Assembly: GCA_934359185.1 (NCBI GenBank)
Contig: CAKRLE010000003.1
Coordinates: 124,001 to 188,000 of the forward strand
Source of the DNA: an uncultured Lachnospira sp.
GTDB taxonomy: Bacteria > Bacillota > Clostridia > Lachnospirales > Lachnospiraceae
DNA length: 64,000 nucleotides
Reading direction: 5' to 3'
Shown: positions 36,457 through 44,839 of the stretch, in pieces
Numbering within the stretch: the stretch's first letter is position 1
How the letters are laid out: each line of letters begins with the position of its first letter
Made by a program: the position numbers and the translations under genes
Notes under the pieces: model-generated
What the model was told of the DNA's origin: nothing
Seen by the model: the letters and a program-made list of their open reading frames with translations, nothing else
Databases searched by the model: none

Positions 36457-36717
36457 ATGAAAACCTATATTGAAGAACGAGCCATTAAAACTGGCCAGTA
36501 CATTATAGATACCAAGGCTACCGTCCGTCAGGCTGCCGACAAATTCGGTGTCAGTAAATCAACTGTGCATAAGGACGTAACCGCAAGACTTTCCAAGATT
36601 AATCCCAAGCTTGCCAGTGAGGCACGAAAAGTTCTTGATGTCAACAAACAAGAACGGCATATCCGTGGCGGTATGGCTACTAAAGAAAAATATCTTACAC
36701 ACAGCCATCATTCATAG
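36457..36717 (+). CDS. spoIIID: Sporulation transcription factor SpoIIID
   Basis: SpoIIID is a mother-cell DNA-binding regulator that adjusts the sigma-E regulon. The 86-residue protein has the full helix-turn-helix TVRQAADKFGVSKSTVHKDV and the basic C-terminal helix NKQERHIRGGMATKEKY. Its start codon is directly behind the T-run of the preceding terminator; the ribosome site AGGGG is five bases upstream. In B. subtilis it lies next to mbl-flhO-flhP; here those genes are about 4 kb away. Confidence 0.94.
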   Translation: MKTYIEERAIKTGQYIIDTKATVRQAADKFGVSKSTVHKDVTARLSKINPKLASEARKVLDVNKQERHIRGGMATKEKYLTHSHHS

Positions 36718-36733
36718 CCCGCATGTAAGATAT
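36690..36733 (-). terminator. Terminator of the MATE gene, overlapping the 3' end of spoIIID
   Basis: ATATCTTACA (36690-36699) pairs perfectly with TGTAAGATAT (36724-36733). On the minus strand TTTTTCTTT follows, 8 bases past the MATE stop. The left arm lies within spoIIID codons, so the hairpin serves the convergent gene and may also stop spoIIID transcription weakly. Confidence 0.75.
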
Positions 36734-36740
36734 ATGATTT

Positions 36741-38096
36741 CTATGCTTTTGCCTGCCTTTGACCGCTGATTTTAACCAGCCTGTTGCGACAGTATATAAA
36801 CGCAAACACAAGGAACACATCAGCTGCAATCCATGCCAATGGAGATGCAAGGCAGGCTCCATCAAAGCCGATAGCTGGCACAAGTGTAAGTGCTGCAAAT
36901 GTACGCGCTGCCATCTCAAATACACCGGCAAGAATTGCAAATACTGAAAATCCCATTCCCTGAATACAGAATCTAATTACATTAACAAGTGTAAGTGGTA
37001 TATAGAATAACGCAGATGCACAGATAAACCTGTGTGTCAGGTTAATAATTTCAACCTGGTCTGCATCAACAAACAACAATGCTATGTATCTTGCAGTAAA
37101 TAAAAGTACCACAAATGATACCACGCTGTATATAGCTCCGACCATGCACGCTGACCTTACGCCTTTGCCAAGCCTGTCATATTTACCAGCACCCACATTC
37201 TGTCCGCCATAAGTCGCCATAGTCGAGCCAAGAGCGTCAAATGGACAACATGTAAAGTTGAATATCTTACCCCCAGCAGTCATAGCTGCCACATACATAG
37301 GTCCTAACACATTAACTGCTGCCTGTAAAACAGTACTTCCGATAGCAGTTATAGAATACTGCAATCCCATTGGAATACCATTGACACAAAGCTTTTTAAT
37401 GTATCTTGCCTCAACTTTCTTCTCAGACTTAGGTCCGCGAAGTATGCTATATCTCTTATTCATGTAGATATAACAGCTCACACCAGCAACAAGCTGTGAC
37501 ACATCAGTTGCCCACGCAGCACCAGCAACTCCCATCTTACATCCAAGAATAAATACAAAATCAAGAATTATATTTATCACTGATGATACAACGAGGAAAA
37601 CAACAGGTGTCTTACTGTCACCAAGCGATCTTATAACACCCGATACCATATTGTATAAGAAAACCGTAGGTATTCCAATAAATATGACATTAATGTAATT
37701 ATATGAATGTTCAAATATATCTGCCGGAGTCCTTAACAGTGCCAACAGGCCTCTGCATCCTGCAACCGCAGCTGTAGTAAGGATAACCGAGAATACAATA
37801 CTGCACACATATCCGTTAAATACATATTTTCTAAGCTCTGATGGCTTATTAGCACCATATGCCTGTGCAACCGGAATTACAAATCCACTGCACACTCCCA
37901 TGCAGAAACCTATAATCATGAAATTAAGTGAACCAGTGGCACCAACACCGGCAAGTGCATCAACACCCAGTGTCTTACCCACTATAATAGTATCAACAAG
38001 ATTGTAGAACTGCTGAAACAGCATTCCAAGCAGCATTGGCACCGCAAAACCAATAATCAGTTTTAACGGAGAACCATTAGTTAAATCCTTTTCCAT
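36741..38096 (-). CDS. MATE family efflux protein
   Basis: A 12-helix multidrug/toxin extrusion protein of 451 residues. The family pattern is clear: LIIGFAVPMLLGMLFQQFYNLVDTIIVG at the start, GATGSLNF, and the mirrored second half GLQYSITAIGSTVLQAAVN. It would export cationic compounds by Na+ or H+ antiport. AGGAGAGGAG precedes the ATG. It is monocistronic; the substrate is unknown. Confidence 0.9.
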   Translation of the reverse strand: MEKDLTNGSPLKLIIGFAVPMLLGMLFQQFYNLVDTIIVGKTLGVDALAGVGATGSLNFMIIGFCMGVCSGFVIPVAQAYGANKPSELRKYVFNGYVCSIVFSVILTTAAVAGCRGLLALLRTPADIFEHSYNYINVIFIGIPTVFLYNMVSGVIRSLGDSKTPVVFLVVSSVINIILDFVFILGCKMGVAGAAWATDVSQLVAGVSCYIYMNKRYSILRGPKSEKKVEARYIKKLCVNGIPMGLQYSITAIGSTVLQAAVNVLGPMYVAAMTAGGKIFNFTCCPFDALGSTMATYGGQNVGAGKYDRLGKGVRSACMVGAIYSVVSFVVLLFTARYIALLFVDADQVEIINLTHRFICASALFYIPLTLVNVIRFCIQGMGFSVFAILAGVFEMAARTFAALTLVPAIGFDGACLASPLAWIAADVFLVFAFIYCRNRLVKISGQRQAKA

Positions 38097-38175
38097 ATGT
38101 ACTCCTCTCCTGATAGCATTATCATTATGAATATTAAAATGTTCTGATTGGACTACTTATTAATTAAAATATGAT

Positions 38176-39813
38176 TTAATAAAAATGTCTGCTTATCACC
38201 TCAAGAAACTTCTCTCCATACCTCTCGTACTTATTCTCTCCAACACCATTGCAATCAAGCATGGATTTCTTATCATCAGGCTTTTTGACACACATATCAA
38301 CCAACGTCTTATCCGAAAAAATTATATAAGGAGGCATATGTTCCTGTCTCGCAATCGTCAGACGGAGCTGTCTTAAATCGTCAAACAGAAGCTTCTCATC
38401 TGCATTCAGATCGTTAAGTCCCATTGATGGTCTTGCTGTTGACTTAGTTCCATAGTCAGTAGCTTTATACTTAGGCTTTACAGGCTTAGACGCTGGCCTT
38501 GACAGCCTTGAATCTGCATAACTATCATCCATGAATCCATCATCCGCATACTCATCATAATCAGACATATTAAGCCAATGACCCGAACAGTTACCACAGC
38601 TTGCACATCCATGCTCATCCTTGTACTCACCAAAATAATTAAGCATGTATTCCCTGTAGCAGCCTGTACCTGTACAATACAACTCCATCCTCTTCAGACG
38701 ACGATAGTCATTCTTTAGAAGTTCTTCCTGCTCTTCGACCGAAAGTTCGTCATTGCCTTCCTTATTCTTAATCAGAAACTTGTTGATTATAATATCCTGA
38801 ACGCTAAAAAGCAATAGGCAATATGCCGATTCTCCATCTCGGCCTGCTCTTCCCGCTTCCTGATAATAATTCTCAATGCACTGTGGCATATTATAATGAA
38901 GCACATATCGCACATTTGACTTATCTATTCCCATTCCAAATGCGTTGGTAGCCACAATAACTGGTGTCTCATCATATATAAAACTCTCCTGATTAGCACG
39001 CCTTGTCTCATTATCAAGCCCGGCATGGTATCTGGCTGCGGCAACACCATTCCTTCTAAGCATATTATACACCTTGTCTACATTTTTCCTGGTAGAACAA
39101 TATATAATTCCGCTCTCGCCCTTGTGCGAAAGTACGAAATCCAGTGTATCATTATCCTTATGCTTACTCTGCACAACATCAAAATACAGATTACTCCTGT
39201 CAAATCCAGTCACACACACATGCGGATTATCAAGTCTTAAAATCTTGGCAATATCATTCTTAACCTGAATTGTCGCTGTTGCTGTAAATGCACTCACAAC
39301 CGGTCTGTTCCTCAACATGTTGATAAGATTGACTATCTTTAAGTAGCTAGGTCTGAAATCCTGTCCCCACTGCGATATACAGTGCGCCTCATCAACTGTT
39401 ATCATAGAAATGTCCGAATTCATCACAAAATCTATAAATCTGTTCGTCTCAAGTCTCTCTGGAGCAACATAGACTATCTTATAACGTCCGCATGTCGCAT
39501 TGTACAAAGCCTTGCTTATCTGGCTCTCTGTAAGTGAGCTGTTGATATAAGCTGCATGTATTCCAGCCTCATTGAGCGCCTTCACCTGGTCTATCATAAG
39601 CGAAATGAGTGGCGAAACCACAACTGTAATTCCAGGCATAAGCAAAGCGGGAAGCTGATAGCATATAGACTTCCCCGCGCCTGTCGGCATAATTCCTAAC
39701 ACATCTCTTCCGCCCAATACCGCTTCAATTATATCCTTCTGTCCATCCCTGAACTCATCATATCCAAATACACTCTTCAGAGTCTGGTACATGAGTGTTG
39801 TCTGATTCTGCAT
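38176..39813 (-). CDS. recQ: ATP-dependent DNA helicase RecQ
   Basis: RecQ unwinds DNA 3'-5' in recombination and repair. It has the FGYDEFRDGQKDIIEAVLGG Q motif, Walker A MPTGAGKSICYQLP, TVDEAHCISQWGQDFRPSY, and GRAGRDGESA. The RecQ zinc site follows (C-T-G-T-G-C ... CASCGNC). The C-terminal domain is HRDC-like (LRLTIARQEHMPPYIIFSDKTL). At 545 residues it is compact, with a reduced RQC winged-helix region. The ribosome site is weak (GAGAAG, far upstream). Confidence 0.94.
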   Translation of the reverse strand: MQNQTTLMYQTLKSVFGYDEFRDGQKDIIEAVLGGRDVLGIMPTGAGKSICYQLPALLMPGITVVVSPLISLMIDQVKALNEAGIHAAYINSSLTESQISKALYNATCGRYKIVYVAPERLETNRFIDFVMNSDISMITVDEAHCISQWGQDFRPSYLKIVNLINMLRNRPVVSAFTATATIQVKNDIAKILRLDNPHVCVTGFDRSNLYFDVVQSKHKDNDTLDFVLSHKGESGIIYCSTRKNVDKVYNMLRRNGVAAARYHAGLDNETRRANQESFIYDETPVIVATNAFGMGIDKSNVRYVLHYNMPQCIENYYQEAGRAGRDGESAYCLLLFSVQDIIINKFLIKNKEGNDELSVEEQEELLKNDYRRLKRMELYCTGTGCYREYMLNYFGEYKDEHGCASCGNCSGHWLNMSDYDEYADDGFMDDSYADSRLSRPASKPVKPKYKATDYGTKSTARPSMGLNDLNADEKLLFDDLRQLRLTIARQEHMPPYIIFSDKTLVDMCVKKPDDKKSMLDCNGVGENKYERYGEKFLEVISRHFY

Positions 39814-39851
39814 AGTTTACTATATATCTTCTCTTTCATATTAATATAGTC

Positions 39852-39880
39852 AGTATATTCTATTTGTATAAAAATGTCAA
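39852..39880 (-). promoter_or_regulatory. Sigma-A promoter for recQ
   Basis: TTGACA (39875-39880), exactly 17 bp, TATACT (39852-39857) on the minus strand, 38 bases before the recQ start. The -35 is also one arm of a TGTCAAT...ATTGACA inverted repeat (39875-39914). Confidence 0.82.
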
Positions 39881-39925
39881 TTATTATTAACAAATAATTA
39901 ATAACAATTGACACTTAAATTTCAT

Positions 39926-39950
39926 AATATTTAATTATTAATTAAATATT
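39926..39950. repeat. AT-only palindrome between recQ and the phosphatase gene
   Basis: AATATTTAATTA and TAATTAAATATT form a perfect 12-bp inverted repeat around one base. It may help end transcription of the phosphatase gene, but it lacks G-C pairs and a clear T-run. Confidence 0.5.
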
Positions 39951-39986
39951 ATTTTTGAATACCTTTATATCATACAATAATATTAA

Positions 39987-40436
39987 TTATGCAAGATTTT
40001 CAAGGATTCCCTTGCAGCCTGCAAGAACGTCCCTGTATGTTGCATCAAAATCTCCTGTGTACCATGGGTCTGCAACATCCATACCGCTTCCTGCAAATGT
40101 AAGAAGCTTGTACACTTTCTCGTCCGGGTCTCCGCCTGACAATCTTTGAACATTTCGGACATTCTCTGTGTCCATACAGATTATATAATCGTATTTCTCA
40201 TAATCATCCAGTGTCATTCTGACTGCCCTATGCGGAATCAACGGTATTCCTTCTTTTTTCAGTTTAGCCACCGTCCCACGATGTGGTGGATTGCCTATCT
40301 CCTCGCTGCTTGTAGCAGCGGATTCTATCTCAAATTTATCTGACACCCCAGCCTGTGCCGCCAGGTATGTCATAACGCTCTGCGCCATTGTGCTGCGGCA
40401 GATGTTGCCGTGGCAAACAAATAGTACTTTTATCAT
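39987..40436 (-). CDS. Low-molecular-weight protein tyrosine phosphatase
   Basis: The active-site loop V-C-H-G-N-I-C-R-S (Cys8 to Arg14) and the C-terminal general acid in ADPWYTGDF mark an LMW protein tyrosine phosphatase of 149 residues. AGGAG ten bases before 40436 sets the start; a longer frame to 40481 runs through a hairpin. In other bacteria these enzymes act on tyrosine kinases of polysaccharide synthesis, but no partner kinase is seen. It borders the accessory island. Confidence 0.9.
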   Translation of the reverse strand: MIKVLFVCHGNICRSTMAQSVMTYLAAQAGVSDKFEIESAATSSEEIGNPPHRGTVAKLKKEGIPLIPHRAVRMTLDDYEKYDYIICMDTENVRNVQRLSGGDPDEKVYKLLTFAGSGMDVADPWYTGDFDATYRDVLAGCKGILENLA

Positions 40437-40458
40437 TGTTTTGTTTCTCCTTGTTTTG

Positions 40459-40492
40459 CCCCGAAATGCCCTGTTTTGCAAGGGTTTCCGGG
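40459..40492. repeat. Nested hairpin in the phosphatase leader
   Basis: An outer CCCGAAA/TTTCCGGG pairing with an inner CCCT/AGGG forms an imperfect hairpin 23 bases before the phosphatase ATG. A second inverted repeat GCTCTGA...TCAGAGC (40506-40538) follows. Their role is unknown; they lie at the chromosomal edge of the island. Confidence 0.45.
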
Positions 40493-40564
40493 ATTCGTGT
40501 GGTTTGCTCTGAAATTACAGATTGTGGCAAATCAGAGCAGAATTGAGCAAGTTGTTACTACCTG

Positions 40565-40613
40565 TTAGTAGTAAAATTAGTAGTAAAACGAAAATTCCTA
40601 CTACTAAGGATTT
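40565..40613. repeat. TTAGTAGT repeat site, left copy (possible attachment site)
   Basis: TTAGTAGTA occurs at 40565-40573 and 40577-40585, and its inverse TACTACTAA at 40599-40607. The last is part of TACTACTAAGGATTT (40599-40613), repeated exactly at 48703-48717. Inverted arms with a short spacer, repeated at both ends of an integrase-containing block, resemble tyrosine recombinase att sites. Confidence 0.55.
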
Positions 40614-41326
40614 TTAATTTCAATTTGTGGCTTACGCTCTTTATCTTGAATTTTTTGATGTGTTCCATCAATTATAATCTCAAATTCTTCCGACTGATTA
40701 TAATGTGCTCTTTTTTCAACATCCCAATAATCCAATAACACATTAAAAAGAACCGATTTTTCATTACCCAGACTAATGAGCATATAAAGGTTAACTGTTT
40801 CATCTTTTGCAATTGTGATTTTTTCAGAAAAACCATTTACATTAACCTGCATATTTACAGCACTACCAGCGCCAATATTTCTGATTATATATTTAAGATA
40901 TACAAAACTAGGTACTGTTTGTCTCATTTTTATATACTTCTCATCCATTGATGTCAAACCATATCGAACCTTATCCACTATACCATCCTTAATATCAAAC
41001 ACCCTATCATTAAGTCCAAATTCTGCATCTTCATTAAAGAAAATATAACGAGTATCAAGATATGGTTTTACTGCAGCTTTCTTTTCCTCTGCTATGCGTT
41101 CTTGCTCATATAATTTTTGTTCTTCTATTTTCTTATTGTTATCTGAAATAGTAATAAAAACTGCTACTAATGTTGCTATTCCACCAAGATAACTTCCCAA
41201 AAATCCTGCCCATGCTTGATTATCAATATTACTAGGAAACGCATTGCCAAATATAAACAAATCAATTAGCAATGGTACAACTATTATCAACGCTATAAAT
41301 CCAATTATTTTCAAAACTTTTCTCAA
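40604..41326 (-). CDS. Membrane protein of unknown function
   Basis: I do not recognise this family. The 240-residue protein has two N-terminal membrane helices (IIGFIALIIVVPLLIDLFIFG and FLGSYLGGIATLVAVFITI), a short coiled coil (KKIEEQKLYEQERIAEEKK), and a soluble beta-rich domain of about 150 residues facing, by the positive-inside rule, probably the cytoplasm. It overlaps the left repeat site by ten bases and begins the accessory island. Base composition is more AT-rich than the core genes. It could be part of a defence or phage-related module. Confidence 0.75.
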   Translation of the reverse strand: MRKVLKIIGFIALIIVVPLLIDLFIFGNAFPSNIDNQAWAGFLGSYLGGIATLVAVFITISDNNKKIEEQKLYEQERIAEEKKAAVKPYLDTRYIFFNEDAEFGLNDRVFDIKDGIVDKVRYGLTSMDEKYIKMRQTVPSFVYLKYIIRNIGAGSAVNMQVNVNGFSEKITIAKDETVNLYMLISLGNEKSVLFNVLLDYWDVEKRAHYNQSEEFEIIIDGTHQKIQDKERKPQIEIKNP

Positions 41327-41407
41327 TTTATATCATCCTTCCTAATCATTTTGAAATACGTGAAATATATGTTTTCATTATTATTTTGCTTATATTAAAT
41401 GCAATAA

Positions 41408-42300
41408 TTACTCTCCGTAATAAATTGCAATCGGATGAATTACACAGAGGTTCTTTTCTTTTGTAGGAAGCAATCCTCTTAATGCTTCGTGTGCTGAAAA
41501 TTGAATTTTTTCAAAAACATTATCGTTATCTGTAGGGTTAAAATCTTCACCAATCAAATTAGTCACCATTCCGATGCATGTGATTGAACCTCCATACTTA
41601 AATCCCATACACTTTGAATCAATTCTAAAATATTTATCATCAACAGGTATAATATATCCATCTTTAGACAACAACAACCTTTTGTATGGAATCAGTCTCT
41701 TCAGCAAACGTATCATTGAATTGAGCATATCAATTTGCCCAGCACTCTTTTCAATTGTTTCATCCAACAATTGATTAAATTTATCTTTATTATTCTTCGC
41801 TGTTTCCTGTTTGTTGATTCAGACGCTTTCTTTTCTATTTGTTCTTTTGACAACTCCTTCATTAGTGTAGAATCTTCTCCAATCTGAAAAATATTCTCTA
41901 AGTAATCTAAGTCAACAAATGTAAACTTCCTCCATAATTTCAGATAATTGCCTTCTTCATCAAAATCCTGTATTCCTTCTTTAACATCATGAATTTTTAT
42001 GTATTTGCATGCCTCATCAAATGCTGCGTCATGCAAAACTTTTTCTATTACATCTTTAGATGCATGTCCATTTGAAATAACACCTTCAAATTCTCCCGAC
42101 ATTTCTAATTGAGCTTTTGCTTCTACAAATTTCCAGAAACCTCCAGAAGAAGATGCATTTACTTTAGGAGAAAACAATTTTCTTCGATTCTTATTTTTGG
42201 TTTCAGACGCCTCAATAGTTCTTTGAGTTATTATCCCCTTTTCCGCTTGAGCAATAATAGAATTTACTATATCTGTGTCTAAATACAAAAACTGTTTCAT
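41408..42300 (-). pseudogene. Frameshifted gene, DUF6414-like
   Basis: Two overlapping frames make one broken protein. The first part begins MKQFLYLDTDIVNSIIAQAEKG at 42300 behind GGAGG and reads to about 41800; the continuation (QLLDETIEKSAGQIDMLNSM ... IHPIAIYYGE) lies in another frame to 41408. The shift falls near 41800-41815, where loss of one base after ACAAA would explain it. The N-terminal pattern resembles DUF6414 proteins of unknown function found in accessory regions; the match is from memory and not certain. No classical slippery site is seen, so programmed frameshifting is less likely than mutation. Confidence 0.65.
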
Positions 42301-42366
42301 TTGGTTTACCTCCAATACAACATTTCTCCAAAATATATTATATCAGTGGCTTAGTGTTTTTTCCAC

Positions 42367-42399
42367 AAAAATAACGCCCCAGCCATAAAGCCAGAGCGT
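42367..42399 (-). terminator. Terminator after the integrase remnant
   Basis: A 10-bp stem with G-U pairs (42374-42383 with 42390-42399) is followed on the minus strand by TATTTTTGT. It lies 15 bases beyond the integrase stop. Confidence 0.7.
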
Positions 42400-42414
42400 C
42401 ACAAATCTTCTATA

Positions 42415-43248
42415 TTATATTGCCTTAAACATTTTCTGCGACATCGGTTTCTCATTTTTCTTTTCAATCTCCGCCTGTGCTTTACGAAACTCCTCCATCC
42501 GTTTCAGTTCTTCCTCAGCATCATCAAATCCTATATGCGTGTACACATTCATTGTAACAGATATATCCGAATGTCCCATAAGGTACTGCAGCGTCTTGGG
42601 GTTCATTCCCGATTTTGCCATATTGGAACAATAGGTGTGTCGGCACACATGAGGAGTAATGTTTGGCATCTGCACCCGGTAGATATCATTGTACCTTCCA
42701 ACCATATGATTGAAACGATGCTGCCAATGCATTGCCACAAGTGGCATTCCATTATCATCATAGAATAGGAATCCACTATATCCGTCTATGGATTTCTCCA
42801 CTTTCGGTGCATTTCTATCCTCGATGATTGCCTGAAACATCTGTGCCACATCCTCTGTGATTGGCAATACTCTTGTTCCGGCATCCGTCTTTGTGGTTTC
42901 TATGATATATCGCATATCCGATGTTCTCTGCAACTGATGGTCGATATTCACAGTTCTGTTCTCCAAATCAATGTCCTTTAACGTCAGTCCAAAAAATTCC
43001 GATATTCGCATTCCCATATGAAATAATATGTACACCACTTCATAGTATTTACAATACACCACATCGTCATGCACAAACTTTAGGAACTTTCTCATTTGGT
43101 CTTTTGTGATTGCCTCTCTTGTGACTGCATCATTTACAAATACTCCAGCAAGCTAAAATCCGAATAGATTCTTTACCAGAAAGTCATCATCTACCGCCAT
43201 ATGAAATGCTGGTTGCAGCAACACTCCCCTAATGGTGTGAATGGAACT
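42415..43248 (-). pseudogene. int: Tn916-type tyrosine integrase, decayed
   Basis: The catalytic domain is intact in the last 226 codons: GMRISEFFG, TTKTDAGTRVLP, HVCRHTYCSN, MGHSDISVTMNVYTHIG supply the R-K-HxxR-H-Y set. Upstream, the same frame continues with family-typical sequence (IRGVLLQPAFHMAVDDDFLV, then NLFGF) but is broken by a TAG at 43153-43155, after which it resumes LAGVFVNDAVTREAITKDQ. The frame closes at a TGA at 43249-43251, so the arm-binding N-terminal domain is missing altogether. A shortened protein from the ATG at 43095 could be made but would lack most DNA-binding parts. No excisionase is present. Confidence 0.85.
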
Positions 43249-43404
43249 TCAGCTTTTCTCATCTTCTTGCTACAACTTTATAAGAAACAGCTTTACCTCA
43301 GAAGTTTTCACACTTCATATCGTTTTTTCTAATTCCTTGTTCATTGAGAACGAGATAAAATTGTCAAGGTACAAATTCGTTACATCATTTTGTGTAACTT
43401 TTTA

Positions 43405-43433
43405 TTGTTTTCATGAATATTTTAAGCTATAAT
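43405..43433 (+). promoter_or_regulatory. Promoter and repeated TAACG motif before the zinc-finger gene
   Basis: TTGTTT (43405-43410), 17 bp, perfect TATAAT (43428-43433). Downstream of the start point, TAACG or close variants occur four times between about 43459 and 43484, partly as an inverted repeat (GTAAC...GTTAC), which could be an operator. Confidence 0.55.
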
Positions 43434-43502
43434 ATAACCGAAGTCCAAAAACTGACGGTAACGCTAACGGTTACGAATTAACGATTGGAATGAGGTATTG
43501 AT

Positions 43503-44624
43503 ATGCCGTTAAACCGGAATGATGAAACAATTCCATCAGAAGCAGATAAAACAACAGATATATTAGGATTTAAAGAAATCGGTGGTATCGGACAACTGAT
43601 TTACCATCCTTTCCGATTCAAGAAATATGAACTTGATATTGATAAAAGCAATGATTATTGCGCAACACCATTTTGTCGCCTCGGATATGAACCAATCTTT
43701 CCTAAAGAAGATTTTCTTTCCGGACAGGGACTGCTTACCAGCCTTTGCAATCTGGCAATGCAGATAAACAGCTTTGATAATAAAATTCCATATACGCAGC
43801 TCATCATGGAATGGTGTACAAATAATATGCATCCATATAATATTGATTTCATTTATTCTGAATTGAATGAATCGTTTGATATAAATAGCTTCGATGCAGA
43901 AATGGTAGAAAAAGACGGAACATTCGAGATTAACAACTTCTTAGATGACCTCGGGAAATTATATAATGCAGTCATGTTTTATGTTGCTCTCGAAGGTGTC
44001 TGTATTGCCGATGACGAAGCTGCATATGCTTTATTCAAAGAAGGAAAATACTTTGAGGACTACTCTTTCTTTGATAAATATAAGCATCCTATCGTTGCAA
44101 TACCGGATGACTTAGATTATGGGGAGACAAAAGGAAATCTCATAGAAGAAATGCGAATTGATACTGAGTACATTAAAAATCATCCGGCAGAAAAACCTCC
44201 AACCGGAGAATTTGCTACTACACCATATGACGATTACGATGAATTGCGGAATGCGCTTATTGACATCATTCCGGAATTTACCATGAAATTAAAGGTAGAT
44301 CCCCGCACTAACCGATTAGAATTTTCTACCGATATTAATTCTGTATTTGATATTGCATGGCTGACACTTGCAAGAATGCTTTCCGAAGACCCTGCACCAG
44401 AAGATAAAGGCAAATCGGATAATCGCCCAGAAGGCATTATGATTCGTTGTCGGAACTGTGGTAAATTCATAATCCGAAAAAGTAACCGACAGGAATTTTG
44501 TGATGCCGAAGAATGCCAGAAGGTTCGAAATGCCCGAAAGCAAAAAGCCTATCGTGAGCGAAAAGCCTATCGTGAGCGAAAAGCCATTGAAAAGGCTCAA
44601 AAAATCAAGAAAAAAGCACATTAA
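43503..44624 (+). CDS. Unknown protein with C-terminal zinc finger
   Basis: I cannot name this 373-residue protein with certainty; it resembles the DUF6076-type accessory proteins of Lachnospiraceae. The first 310 residues are acidic with no recognised motif. Near residues 318-340 there is a zinc-finger-like CRNCGKFIIRKSNRQEFC followed by a further Cys, similar to the CGNR type. The tail is strongly basic (KQKAYRERKAYRERKA), produced by an in-frame 18-bp tandem duplication. A start at 43503 is used, in the frame directly after TGAGG. It precedes the restriction-modification genes and could be a regulator or nucleic-acid binding protein. Confidence 0.7.
   Translation: MPLNRNDETIPSEADKTTDILGFKEIGGIGQLIYHPFRFKKYELDIDKSNDYCATPFCRLGYEPIFPKEDFLSGQGLLTSLCNLAMQINSFDNKIPYTQLIMEWCTNNMHPYNIDFIYSELNESFDINSFDAEMVEKDGTFEINNFLDDLGKLYNAVMFYVALEGVCIADDEAAYALFKEGKYFEDYSFFDKYKHPIVAIPDDLDYGETKGNLIEEMRIDTEYIKNHPAEKPPTGEFATTPYDDYDELRNALIDIIPEFTMKLKVDPRTNRLEFSTDINSVFDIAWLTLARMLSEDPAPEDKGKSDNRPEGIMIRCRNCGKFIIRKSNRQEFCDAEECQKVRNARKQKAYRERKAYRERKAIEKAQKIKKKAH
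44543..44585 (+). repeat. 18-bp tandem repeat in the basic tail
   Basis: AAAAGCCTATCGTGAGCG is present twice exactly (44543-44560, 44561-44578) with a partial third copy, adding KAYRER units to the protein tail. Copy number could vary by slippage. Confidence 0.85.
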
Positions 44625-44667
44625 TTTATATGATTTGGCGGAAAGGCAAATAGATTATTGTATATAA

Positions 44668-44702
44668 TATCAGCCAGCTACATGCAATTATGTGCTATGA
44701 TA
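44668..44702. repeat. Imperfect inverted repeat upstream of the restriction-modification genes
   Basis: TATCA-gcc-AGC-t-ACAT pairs with ATGT-GCT-a-TGATA around GCAATT. A second palindrome CCCCATGGGG (44812-44821) lies just before the ribosome site. In many R-M systems such sites bind a controller protein, but no C gene is seen. No clear promoter could be assigned in this 215-base gap. Confidence 0.4.
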
Positions 44703-44839
44703 TTATATAAAATATGTTACAAGACACCAGAATCCCCCCTATGCAATTTCGCGAAAAAACGTGTTTGATGGGGCATCGGTCTTTAGGATGAATAGTTACA
44801 AAGATAATACTCCCCATGGGGTAAAGGAGGACATACATA

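Noticed and set aside
40565..40613. CRISPR array from repeated TTAGTAGT units
   Set aside because: Repeats are only 8-9 bp with no uniform spacers and no cas genes are present.
42415..43095. A complete 226-residue integrase
   Set aside because: Family sequence continues upstream through an in-frame stop, so the short frame is the remainder of a decayed gene.
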